Shown: positions 12,234 through 23,095 of the stretch, piece after piece
Layout: each line of letters starts with the position of its first letter
Position numbering within the stretch: the first letter of the stretch is position 1
NCBI GenBank assembly: GCA_004835665.1
Contig: RBKR01000022.1
Coordinates: forward strand, 682,001 to 746,000
DNA length: 64,000 bases
Reading direction: 5' to 3'
DNA from: Phoma sp. XZ068
Lineage: Eukaryota > Ascomycota > Dothideomycetes > Pleosporales > Didymellaceae
Made by a program: the position numbers and the translations under genes
Notes under the pieces: model-generated
Told to the model about the DNA's origin: nothing
The model's database searches: none
What the model saw: the letters and a program-made list of their open reading frames with translations, nothing else

Positions 12234-13351
12234 TCAGGCTGATGCTTTGATATACGGAATACCAGTCAGCTTGAATGTCCTCTCGTCCATAACCGGCTTG
12301 TTCACCGGCTCCGAGCGGTTGTGTGGGTCGTCTTCTCCATCTCTTTGGGCAATGTTTGAGCCTGTGTGCCTGGCGTTGGGCCAGTGAGTGGTGCCGACCC
12401 AGCGCTCAAACGCGGCTTTCTTCCTTATCAAATCCTCTTGAGTCGCATCTGCTACAGGCATATAGCATGTGTAAGCTGCGAAACGTGGCTGGTTTGTCTT
12501 GGAGCTCAGATTGTAGTGAGGGGTGCGAGAGTCCCACACAAGCAGATCACCGGGATCTGCGCAGACTTTTACCCATTTGAGGCCCTTCCTCTCAAGCCAC
12601 TTCATGCCATTCTCGGTATAGCCATACCATTCTGGAGTCCAGGCTGGAATGTGCTCCTCATCAGCCATGTCTTTGTGGAACTCATCAGACAGCAAATGAC
12701 CGCCAGGACAGACGATAAGCCCACCATCATCTGGCCCGTTGGGGAGCAAGTTCACCAATCCCTGCAAGCATCTGAACCCAGGCTTTGCAGGGTCCTGATC
12801 TTGGTGGGGCCATGGCTTGTTCGGCGCCAGATCTGAGCGACTAGAACAGTTGTCAGCTTTTCCAACAGTGGGATCCTTTCAACGTACGGCAACGTGAAGT
12901 TGATCGCATCGAATGAAACTATCAGGTCCTTCGTATTGTACACCTTCTCGAAGGCTCCAAAGACACCTGACTCTCCTCGAATGGCCCACGCGAAGTCCTC
13001 GTGGGTTACCGCATACTGTAGGCACATACCCTTCTCATTGATCAGGGGGAGGTTGTCTTTATGGACTGTCGACAAATCGTTGCGGTCGTAGCCGAGGTTG
13101 CTGAAATGTGTGAGTGGTACACAACACCACACTGATACCTATGCTTACAATCCTTCCAGCCAGCTGTACATCTGGTCTGCATACTTATCGGCCCTCTCCT
13201 TCGGAATCGCGCCCTTGATGACAGCGTAGCCATCCCTTGCCAAGTCATCCCTCCAATCGCCGAACTTCGAGTCAGTGCCGTCAACTCTTAAGCGCTCTTC
13301 ATTGACCGCCTTCAGCGTGACGGGCGCCGTCGTCGTTGTGGTGGAGATCAT
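12234..13351 (-). CDS. Phytanoyl-CoA dioxygenase (PhyH) family Fe(II)/2-oxoglutarate oxygenase, copy 2
   Basis: Three exons (13351-13149, 13100-12888, 12840-12234) encode 340 residues; introns are 48 and 47 bases. The longer open frame begins at a TTG, so the first ATG at 13351 is taken as the start. The metal triad is His151 and Asp153 (PWPHQD) and His247 (WDSRTPH). It is clearly paralogous to the gene at 5.5-6.7 kb: both have FGDWRDD/YGDWRDD near the start, LLPNGPDDGG/YQPNGPNDGG, GTTHWPN/GTTHWPH and a C-terminal NRSEPVNKP/NRTEPLEKP block. None of their four introns share a position, so the duplication is not recent. It diverges from the FAD monooxygenase across 448 bases. A second hydroxylation, or the same reaction on another intermediate, is the natural guess. 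Confidence 0.88.
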
Positions 13352-13799
13352 GTTAACAAATATCTGGGTTTGGTGGATGTTTGACAATCAGGTTGAACCT
13401 CGAATTTTGGACTGCGAACATTGAACCGCGGAAATATATTCGGTGTCCCCCTCAAACAGGCTTCTAGTGCGTGCAGTCCTGCATGGCAGTTGCATCTGCC
13501 CACATGGGCCGAGCCTGCCCACACCCACCTTTCCGAACGGCTACGACGATCGATGAACCGTGTGACATACATGCAATAGAACTGTAGCTGATTACGGATG
13601 TTAGTTCAAGCAATCGTGAAGTGGAGGACCGATGTTAGCGCTGCAGCTACCTGTGTATTGGACTGACAGGAAAACATCGCTTATCAGCCACTTGCTTGCC
13701 TTTCAAAGGTAGTAAGCATACCTTAGCTGTACTCGAATCGTTCCTTTTTCCCTCCATCAATCGACTTGATCACATTTGCGAATTACAAGGCTTCTCGAC
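13352..13799. promoter_or_regulatory. Divergent promoter region between PhyH copy 2 and the FAD monooxygenase
   Basis: 448 bases hold both promoters. CGG triplets recur, for example CCGCGGAAATATATTCGG near 13423-13440, which contains two CGG in direct orientation. A GGAAA core is shared with the motif in the 6664-7135 promoter. These are candidate Zn2Cys6 contacts only. Confidence 0.35.
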
Positions 13800-15132
13800 A
13801 TGTCCCCACCAGCGCAATTCCGGATCATCATCGTAGGCGGCGGCATCGCAGGATTGACAGCTGCTATAGCGCTACGGAAAGACAACCGCCAGATCACGAT
13901 CCTCGAGCAATCTCGTCTCAGTACTGAGATTGGCGCTACTATCTCGCTTCAACCCAATGCCACAAGGATTCTACAGCAGTCATGGGGGCTTACCAACCTA
14001 CTTGAGGAGTCGAACGGCACCATTGATCAAGGGTTCAGGATCTATAATGTTGATGGTAAGATGGTGAACGAGATTCTGCTTCGAAACAAGACGCAGTATG
14101 GCGCAGATCGCATCATGTGGCATCGCCAGGACCTCCACGCTTACCTCAGAAGAATGGCCACAAGCAGCAAACGGGAAGGTCAGCCTGCTATACTGCGCAC
14201 CTCGGCACGAGTATCTTGCTGTGACTGCAAAGAAGGCACAGTCACACTTAATGATGGTGAGATTTTGAAAGCAGACCTTATCGTCGGCGCAGATGGTATA
14301 CACAGTGCCCTGCGTACTTGTGTGCTCGGTAAAGAGGTCAAGCCGAAGCCCACAGGTTCCTCAGCATATCGGCTCATGCTTTCCACCTCATTTCTCAATA
14401 AATGTGCTCCTCAGTTCGCTGCGAACATCAAGCCAAAGGAGCCTTACACATCCATGGTCATGGGACACTCTTGCCGGCTCATCATGGGTCCTGCCCGCGA
14501 TGCACAACTTTATAGCGTCGTTGGGCTTGTACCAGACGAGCAAATGAAGGAGGACCCCAATTGCGCGCAGTCGTGGGTCACGAAAGGAGATCCAAGGAAG
14601 ATGCTGGACACCTTCAAGGACTTTCCCAGTTGGACCCAAGATGTGCTCCGGAACGCCGGTAGTATTGGCCTATGGCAGCTGCGCGACTTAGAGCCGTTGA
14701 ATACCTGGTACTCGGGGCGCGTGATCCTCATCGGAGATGCAGCCCATGCTATGCTCCCCACACAAGGCCAAGGGGCAAGTCAAACTATCGAGGACGCAGA
14801 AGCTCTAGGTACGCTGTTCGGCCATATTATAGAGAGGCCTTCGAGAGACGAAGTCTCTTCCATTCTTGAAAACGTTTTTAAGAGTCGATATGAGCGTGCC
14901 AGTTTGATTCAACAATTTAGTCGCGAGGCTGCGAAACCTGCAACAGAACAGGGCAGTAACGTCATCAAAATGTAAGTGTGTTCCCAGCACGATTTTCACT
15001 ACGTCTAACACAAGCAGGCGCCCCGATGAGTTCATGGACTACAATTGTACATATCGAGGTATTCGAGATTGGGAGGAGAAGAGTTCGATGGCAGCAATAA
15101 CGGCCAGTCTGGAGAAAGTTGCAGTGGCGTAG
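13800..15132 (+). CDS. FAD-dependent monooxygenase (salicylate hydroxylase-like, FAD_binding_3)
   Basis: Two exons (13800-14971, 15018-15132) encode 428 residues around a 46-base intron. Class A flavoprotein monooxygenases use NAD(P)H and O2 to hydroxylate aromatic or similar rings. The three fingerprints are present: the dinucleotide motif GGGIAG at residues 13-18, the DG motif GADGIHSALR near 163, and GDAAHAMLPTQGQG near 313-326 binding the FAD ribityl-phosphate. There is no signal peptide or C-terminal membrane helix, so it should be soluble. The frame upstream of the ATG at 13800 opens with a TTG, which was discarded. It sits between PhyH copy 2 (divergent) and the regulator (same strand, 266 bases on), fitting an oxidative pathway. 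Substrate unknown. Confidence 0.9.
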
Positions 15133-15398
15133 ACCCAGCGAGATGCTCCGAATGAACAAAATTATTGACCCCTTCAGATTGTCCACTCTTGTGCACGAGC
15201 AGCAAATGACAGTGAAGCACTAAAAGTCTACGCTACTATTTTGTCCGAACGTTCGGCAGTTCAATTACCGTCGGCTCGACTGCCGCGCCCAAGATGCACC
15301 CCGCATTCAAGCTCGCAAGGGTGTGCGCCCACTTTCCGACAGCCGAAAGCCGTAATTACTCGTCTCCCACATTTCCGTTCTTCGTCCTTTTGATCACC

Positions 15399-18324
15399 AT
15401 GTCAGTCGTGATGGCGGTGACTCCATCGAATGCGCGCCCCTCGAAACGTCAGCGTACGTCCGATGCTTCCTCAATCGGCGGGCTCCAGTGCCAGGTGTGC
15501 CACCGGTCATACGAACGGGCCGACCACCTGAACCGACATTTGGATTCACGTGAATATCTTATATCCCTGCTGCTGACTAAACGTTGACTTGTGACCAGAC
15601 CGCAACGAGCGTTCTTTCCGCTGCGAGGGGTGCCCTGCTGCATTCAACCGCAGAGACCTACTACTCAGGCACCAAGCGACACATGCAAAGAACGCTGCAG
15701 ATGGGCTTATAGGCCCAAATCGTGTCTCGGAGCGGGCGACAAAAGCTTGCAATTCTTGCGTGGTGTCGAAAGTCAAATGCGACAATGGCAGGCCCTGCAA
15801 ACGGTGCCAAAAGAAAGGCATGATATGCTTGACCAAATCATCTCCCTCGCCAGCTTTCCCTCAAGATACTGCTGAGGAACAGCCATTACAGGTCTTCGAA
15901 GTGCGCGCGGAGCAGCAAAGCGACCCAAGCCAGTTTGCAAATGGCATACATGTCAACGATGTCTACCTCGAGGATGCAGATGCAGATGCACAGGCATTAC
16001 TTGATCTTTACAACACCACGGGCTATCATCAGCACACCATCCCAGCTTTCTTTGATCAGATAATGGTTCCAGCACCAGACTTCATGAGTGTTGACTACAT
16101 GCAGCCGCCTCCAGATCTAACTGCTTGGATGCCTGAGGTTGACTGGCTTGGTCAGGTCGATATATTTGGCAATGACTTCACTCCTGCTATCGATCAAATG
16201 TTGAAAGCACAGGCATCGCAGGATGCCGTGATGCCTCCAGAAACACAGCCGTCTAACGCCACAGACATCTCACACGAAAAGATTGACAGCAATTCAGCAA
16301 AGAGGCGGCACGCGGTCTTCAAACAATCGGCCTGGTAACATAAACTTATCGTTTCATTGAGCACTGCTAACTTGCTCCAGGCTTTGGATCCCTGAGCGCA
16401 ACCAGCACGCTTTCAGTGAACATGAGAACATCACCTTAGATGAGCGCAATGTGGATCTCGCCTCATCACCGCACATGCCACACTCTTCTAATGTCGTGAT
16501 ACCCGACCAACTGTCGACAGGAGCCCGCGATCGCATCTTCCAGCTTGTGTCTAAGACCGCACGAAGTCAAATAACAATACCATCTTTTCCGTCCGCAGAC
16601 TGCGTCGACAAGCTGATCAAAGTTGGAATTGCCAAACGAACCGAAACAGATGCTTGGATCCACCCGTATACTTTCGAAAGCGAGACCGCTCGGCCAGAGT
16701 ATTTAACTGCGTTGGTGGCCGCCGGGTGTGTGTGCTTTGGCATACCATCGGTGAGCAGAACGGGCTTGGCACTGCAGGAGATTGTCAGAGTCGCGCTGAA
16801 CAACCTGGTAGGCGGTCATGAGAGACCTGTTCATGTTGCTGCAGCAATTTAATTAACAAGACTACAGTCTGAGAATGACAACAGTGTTATACGCGATCTC
16901 GAATATCTCCAAGCTTTGATGCTTTGGCTCGATATCGGAGCATTTTGTGGGTACAGGAGGAAGATGGAGATCGCTGAAAGCAGCTTGCAGTCTCTGGTCA
17001 CAGTAAGGCCTCCCGATGCGGTGACACATCGTATGCTGACTTTTAGGCCCTACGACGTGCTGGTAGACTCGACCACGTTCGATACCCCACTGTCACGCCG
17101 TCTACCGAAGATGGAGACGATGAACTGCACTCAAAGTGGAAACAGTGGGTGGAACAGGAATCGTACAAGAGGTAACAACTTCGTAGGACCCCTTTCGTAC
17201 TCAGTATCTGATGCACGCAGGCTTGCCTATCACTTGTTCGAGCACGACATCCATATGACTATGGTCAAGCACCGTCCACCACTGATTTCATATGCCGAAC
17301 TCACATTGGCATTGCCTGCTTCTAAGGCCCTGTGGCTTGCACCTTCAGCAGATATATGGAGGACGCGCTACCTCGAGATGGAAAGTACCTCAAGCCCTCC
17401 TTCGCTCCGCGAACTGCTCAGAGACGAGGCTGCCATAATTTGTCTTCCTCCCGAAGTAGATGCGCAAGTTGCTCGATCGACGTATCTCCATGGGATTGCT
17501 GCTCAGATTTGGGAACATGCCCAGCAGTCGGTGTTATTAAACGAGAGCAGTGACCCCTCTTTACAGCTCTGGGCACGCTCACGTCAGCAGAAACTGTCAG
17601 TTTAGCATCTTATTTGCCGATTTAGCTGACTTTAGTCGACAGATATCAGTGCCTTCAGCGCGAGGACTTCCTGCCTGGCAGCTCTCCTGCTGTGACTTGT
17701 GTGTATCATCAGTTCTTGCAGATGTTCCTACATGTCAACCTGGATCTTATCACTCGGTTTGCGGGCAAATGCGGAGAGAGCGCTGCCAACAGCGCATACA
17801 CCCATCTCTCGCCCTGGAGCCAGACCAAGGAGGCTAGAATCGCAATTAGCCATGCTGGGCAAGTTGTTCGAGCTGCGCGACATATCCCGCCATACCAGAT
17901 ACGTGGACCTGATTCTTTCATGCTGTATCATGCCATCATGGTCCTTTGGACATACAGCATGATGGTGCGAGACCGAGCGAAGAAGACTGGGACAACGACA
18001 CCACGCACACATCCAAGTTCACCCCCAAGCAAGATTATTTACCTCGATGACGCTGTTTCGGATAATCAGAGCGATCTGGATGCCTTCAAACTTATGAACA
18101 GTGGTGCACCATGTCTTCGCATTATATCTACGCATCAGTCGAATGCTTCGGAGTCTATCACTCCCAATCGCCCTGAGATCTGCAACCTCAAGTATCCCTC
18201 GCAAGTCATGAAGGTTGGTGTCAGGCTTCTAGATGCAACGCATCCTGATGTCGATCGTGAGACTGGACCACCACTGCTGAGGGCTTTGTGCGGACTAATG
18301 GAAGAACTTGGAGGTCTTCGATAA
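15399..18324 (+). CDS. Transcription factor with two C2H2 fingers, a Zn2Cys6 domain and a fungal-specific regulatory domain
   Basis: Seven exons (15399-15549, 15599-16334, 16381-16807, 16868-17002, 17047-17171, 17221-17595, 17643-18324) join with consistent phases to 876 residues. Finger 1 uses C31, C34, H47, H51 and finger 2 C59, C62, H75, H79; intron 1 falls in the last codon of finger 1. A binuclear cluster follows at C101-C127 (CX2CX6CX5CX2CX6C). The long middle and C-terminal part carries blocks typical of the fungal-specific transcription factor domain, such as HSKWKQWVEQESYKR and the following LAYHLFEHD. It should be nuclear and bind DNA through both zinc modules. At the edge of the group it is the likely pathway-specific regulator. 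An in-frame ATG at 15294 exists, but 15399 has the better context (ATCACCATGTCA). Confidence 0.9.
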
Positions 18325-18452
18325 AATTCATCTTGCTCGATACGAATTATTCGCTGCTTAGCCAGCAACGGCAACCCGCACCGCTGACCTATAAAATAAA
18401 GCACAGCTAGAACGGAACTACAATTTCTCCAACTCGAGTCCCTAAGAACGTT

Positions 18453-19664
18453 CTATTTCCACGTCGCATCGACGGTGGCTGTGCTCGCGCAGCTCTGCGG
18501 CACCGTGTATGCCCTGTTCGCGCCCGACTCATACGTCACAGCACCATTGCTCTCCACCCTGATGAACTTGTACTCAAAGCTGGTGCCAGCTGGCAGATTT
18601 ATCGTCGTAGTCCACAGAGGGTTGGACGAGGTGTACTTTGAGGCTGAGAGCGCTGGTGCGTTTGCTGTGTCCCAGCTCCCCAACTGTGAAATTGAGCCTG
18701 CAATCTTTACTGTCTGGCCAACAACAGTTGTTGTCTTACTGTTGAATGTCACAGCAACAGTTGCGACTGGTGTTACACAGCCAGTGGCTGTAGGAGCCGA
18801 GCTAGTTTGTGCCGAGGTAGGCACCGCGGAGGAAGCTTTGCTGGTTGTTGGAGGATCCGAGCCAGTTGATCCGGTGATCTTGATATCTGCACAAGTCAGG
18901 TAAACCTGGGGCGTTTGGAACGAATTCCACCGGAACGACAGCAGTGTGTGATTCGAGACATAGTTCGGGATCTTGATTCTCGAGGAGACCTACCAAGTGT
19001 CAGTATCGTGCAACGCCACTCCAAGGACCGAGGAACTCACAGTATATCCACCAGCAATGCTAGTGTAGCAAGAGTTAAGTGGCGCGTTATCCACGCCCCT
19101 ACACTTGGTGTCCTGGAATGCCTTGCATGTAAACCAGTCGTTCCTCCAGCAGTCCTGTCCTTGCGTACAATCCGGACTGTACCCACACGTCTGCCCGCTC
19201 ACATCCGTGCATGGCAGCGTGCCAGCCTGGAAACAGTTCTCGGCGGCCTGTTTCTCCGCCTCTGTGGGCAAATACCCAGGGGTCAGGAACTTATCAACGA
19301 GCGCTTGATCCTGGCAGATGCGGTAGCTGAACATGCCACCGTGGTCGCCGTTGTTGTCGACACACCACTGGACATTGACTACGTCGCCGCCTTTGTAGGT
19401 GATGACGGGTGTGGAACCCCAGCGAGGTCCGGGCTGGTTGTAGTCAACGCTCACACGTGCGTTGTAGCCACAGGGCCCGCTGCGGCCCACTTGCGCAGCA
19501 TCAACGTCGGGCCAGGCGGTAACGGGCTCCAGGATGGTGCACTCAGGGCATGTGTCTGCTCCAGCTTGAGCGTTGAGGCCAGTACGGCTCATAGGCAGGG
19601 ATAGGTAGCCATGGGCTTTGACGCCGACGGCGAAGGCAAGAGCTTGAACTGCGGCCCACTTCAT
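18453..19664 (-). CDS. AA13 starch-active lytic polysaccharide monooxygenase with C-terminal CBM20
   Basis: Two exons (19664-19041, 18989-18453) encode 386 residues around a 51-base intron. AA13 enzymes are secreted copper enzymes that oxidatively cleave starch. A signal peptide of 17 residues ends in VKA, leaving His18 as the new N-terminus. Together with His108 (DNNGDHGGMF, mature position 91) it would form the copper histidine brace, the spacing expected for AA13. The catalytic domain is rich in cysteine and ends near residue 248. A Ser/Thr/Pro linker (about 249-278) leads to a CBM20 starch-binding domain (about 279-386). It diverges from a CBM20-bearing alpha-amylase, so the two probably act together on granular starch. 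Confidence 0.93.
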
Positions 19665-20782
19665 GATGAGGGTACCTAGGTATAGACAAGATGAGATGGC
19701 CGAAATGAAGATGCGAGACTGGAGTTGCCATGGAGGAGACTCTTTGATGCTATATAGTCAACGCATCAAACATTTCTCCTATGCTAACATTGAACATCTT
19801 CACCATCATCGACTGCACATTCGCTGTATCTGCCCATTCCATCATAGTCTCACAGCTGTATATTGCACTCCGACTGCTGGCAAATCAAAAACAAAGGTAC
19901 CCATAACATCTTTCAACTGGTGGTCTTCAAACGTCACGAGAACGCCTGCATACCTGCGGCCCGCGTCCTAAATTAAATAATGCCCGGAACCACATGCTCA
20001 AATTGCGGGGCTCCGCACCGGAACTTGTGCCGCGCAGGCAAAAGCCGGATTCAGGCACAATATGTTCAGCATACACGAAGCGCCACAAGTGTCCCTGCAA
20101 TACCGAAATTGCGTCTGAGGTCGCCCTATGACTCGCTTCCTGAAGTGCCGACGGCTGTCGTCATTGTGTATGGCAATTATGCTGGGTAAGATCCTGGCAA
20201 CTGCTGGGTAAGATCCTTGAAACGCGGGAGATAAATTTTGATGTTTGGCCGATCACGGACGTAAGTCCGACCTTGGGTTGAGTGAGGTCGTGGTACAGCG
20301 AGGCTAGGATGAACCAGGCTGTACAACTGCTTATTTAGGCATGACGCCCGTTTGATCTCTACACCCCCGCAATGTAAAGAAGGTTCCTTCCCGCACACGA
20401 GACAAAGTTTCATGCATCATACTCGGTCCGAGAAGGGTCGTTCCGGTCTACTGGACATTTGATGAACGGTGAGTGGCTGGCTCTCGGACCGTCGAACTGG
20501 CCTGCTTATTACTGTCAGGAACAACGCAGTTACGCACATGATCGTTGCTACTCCGCGAATGATCGCATTTCGTCAGAAGGGCCGTTGGGTAGCACGATTC
20601 ATGGAGAGGTGGAGAAACACTTACGGGCGTTCTTGACCATTGCTGATTCAAGAGCTCCGTACGCGGGAACGAAGTGGTCAAGTGAACGGTGGAGCGTGAC
20701 TATATATTAAGCTCCAAGACTACTCAAACAAGACCACCTTTACGAGCCTTGAGCTTCAGACTGTCGACAGAAGCACATCGTC
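19665..20782. promoter_or_regulatory. Divergent promoter region of the starch pair (AA13 and amylase)
   Basis: 1,118 bases separate the two start codons. Each side has a TATA-like element: TATATA at 19751-19756 read leftward (about 90 bases before the monooxygenase ATG) and TATATATTAA at 20701-20710 (about 75 bases before the amylase ATG). Two matches to the CreA carbon-repressor consensus SYGGRG occur: GCGGGG at 20005-20010 and its complement at 20365-20370. An inverted repeat CGGACGTAAGTCCG lies at 20256-20269. I found no match to the AmyR form CGGN8(C/A)GG. Confidence 0.5.
20256..20269. promoter_or_regulatory. CGG-N8-CCG palindrome, candidate Zn2Cys6 dimer site
   Basis: CGGAC-GTAA-GTCCG is a perfect inverted repeat with 5-base arms, ending in CGG and CCG half-sites. 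It lies midway in the starch-pair promoter. Inverted CGG half-sites are contacted by Zn2Cys6 homodimers; which protein would bind here is not known. Confidence 0.35.
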
Positions 20783-22612
20783 ATGATGTTCTTCAAAGCC
20801 ATAGTTGCTTTCCTACTCCAGACCACCACCCTGGTCGCGGCTGCAGACACGGCTGCATGGAAATCCCGCAGCATCTACTTCGTCCTTACAGACCGTGTCG
20901 CCCGCAGCAGTAGCGACACTGGAGGCGGCTCATGCAGCGACCTAGGATCGTATTGTGGCGGCACCTTCAGGGGTCTCGAATCGAAGCTCGACTACATTCG
21001 AGGTTTAGGCTTTGATGCTATCTGGATCACGCCTGTCATTGCAAGTACGTGCTCTGATTGACTTTGATGCCCCGTCCACACCTGACTGGCACAGACAGTG
21101 CAAATGGATACCACGGGTACTGGGCGCAGGATCTGTACGCGGTAAATTCCAATTACGGTACTGCAGATGACCTGAAGAGCCTCGTCAGCACAGCCCATTC
21201 CAAAGTGAGCTTTCCCATGCAAAGGCATCCCTGTGCGGCTATTTACCCGTCTGTAGGGCATCTATGTTATGGTTGATGTGGTAGCGAATCATATGGGTTT
21301 CGGAAATATCGCCAATAACAGCCCATCACCGCTGAACCAGGCATCTTCTTACCATTCCGCTTGCAACATCGACTACTCCAACCAAACCAGTATTGAGAAT
21401 TGCCGAATCGCAGGCTTGCCAGACATCAACACCCAAAGCTCTGAGATCCGAACGGTTCTGAACACCTGGGTCAACTGGCTCGTGAATGAATACAGCTTCG
21501 ATGGTGTACGTATCGACACCGTCAAGCATGTTGAGAAGGATTTCTGGCCCGGCTTTGCGTCTGCAATCGGCGCCTACGCCATCGGCGAGGTTTTCGACGG
21601 TAACCCATCCTACCTCGCTGGATATGCGGATTTGATGCCTGGTTTGCTCAACTATGCTGTCTACTACCCCATGAACAGATTCTACCAACAGACAGGTTCA
21701 TCCCAAGATCTTGTTGACATGATCAACACTGTGGGATCCTCTTTCCCGGATCCTGCAGCGCTGGGCACATTTTTAGACAACCACGATAACCCCCGCTGGC
21801 TGAACGAGAAAAATGACCAGACTCTGCTCAAAAACGCACTTGCTTTTGTGATATTGGCTCGCGGCATCCCGATCGTGTACTACGGTACTGAGCAAGGATA
21901 TGCGGGCGGTGCTGACCCCGCAAACCGGGAGGATCTGTGGCGTAGCAACTTCAACAACAACACAGATTTGTACCAAGCCATAGCAAGGCTGACTGCTGCA
22001 CGCAAGGACGCTGGCGGTCTTGCTGGTAATGATCACACGCACCTTTATGTTGCGAATACCGCCTATGCCTGGAGTCGAGCCGGAGGAAATCTGATCGTGC
22101 TCACCACCAACGCCGGAAGTAGCTCAAACGCTCAGCATTGCTTCAATACCCAGAGGGCCAATGGTCGCTGGACAAATGTCTATGGCAACCGCGCCACGGT
22201 GACCTCGGATGGCAATGGCCAAGCTTGCGTCAATGTGGCTAGCGGTGAGCCAATTGTCCTTCTTGCTTCCACTGCTTCAACAACTAGCGGCACAGCATGT
22301 CCAACCGCGGTCTCAGTTACTTTCACAGAGCGTGAAACCACTACTGTGGGTGAAACGATCAGGATCGCTGGCAACACTGCGCAACTCGGCAACTGGAATG
22401 TTGCAAATGCTCCTGCGCTGTCCGCTTCACAGTATACATCCAGCAACCCAATTTGGACTATCACCTTGAACATGACGCCAGGGCAGGCTATTCAGTACAA
22501 GTTCTTGAAACAGTCGAGCTCGGGTGCAGTGACCTGGGAGAGTGATCCGAACAGGTCGTACACTGTGCCAACTTGTCAGGCTACTGCTTCGGTGAGCAGT
22601 ACATGGCGCTGA
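20783..22612 (+). CDS. Secreted GH13 alpha-amylase with C-terminal CBM20
   Basis: Three exons (20783-21044, 21095-21204, 21257-22612) encode 575 residues; introns are 50 and 52 bases. A hydrophobic signal peptide of about 20 residues (MMFFKAIVAFLLQTTTLVAA) precedes the barrel. The GH13 conserved regions are all present: DVVANH near 131-136, GVRIDT with nucleophile Asp211, GEVFDG with acid/base Glu235, and FLDNHDNPR with Asp301. The enzyme cleaves internal alpha-1,4 bonds of starch. A CBM20 starch-binding domain fills about residues 474-575. It shares the string ANAPALSAS(Q/K)YTSSNP with the CBM20 of the divergent AA13 gene. Carbon repression is likely, given the CreA-type sites upstream. Confidence 0.95.
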
Positions 22613-23095
22613 GAGCAAGGCAGTCGTAGAATTGGTTGAGCTCAGTATTTTCGCAATGAAGGATTGATAATACATTGCAATACGGCGTTTGGTGTGGATG
22701 TGAGAAAGCTGGTCGCGTCATGTTTGTGACGGCTGAGCTTAGTCAAAAGAGTGGCCGAAGGGCAACTGTGTTCAACACTTTTTGTTTACTTTCCTAATTC
22801 GGCAACTGTCCCTCGGCAGTGTCGGCCCTTGACCTTATGTCCGTAGCGGCTGCTCTCATTGCCACTACACTTTCGACCGCGACACCATTCTGCACACTAC
22901 GACAGCGTCGTTGCTACCGAATACTTTACGCAATTGCGTTGACCAACATGCCCTCGCACTTTATTCAAGCAGCCTGGATGATAGACGAACGTACCCTTCC
23001 TGTCCCGCGTCAGCCAGATTCCACTCGCGTTCGTCTATGAGACTTCTGGACGACCTTAAACATGTGATTCAAAATTATGCTAGCAACCTTCTATA
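22613..23095. other. Convergent 3' region, amylase and membrane gene
   Basis: About 480 bases between converging genes; no gene or structure recognised. Confidence 0.6.

Noticed and set aside
13352..13387. Longer N-terminus for PhyH copy 2
   Set aside because: The extension starts at TTG; the first ATG (13351) gives a length close to copy 1.
5552..18324. Classical secondary-metabolite backbone cluster
   Set aside because: No PKS, NRPS, terpene cyclase, DMATS or RiPP precursor was recognisable in or next to the group, so it is described only as an oxidative pathway.
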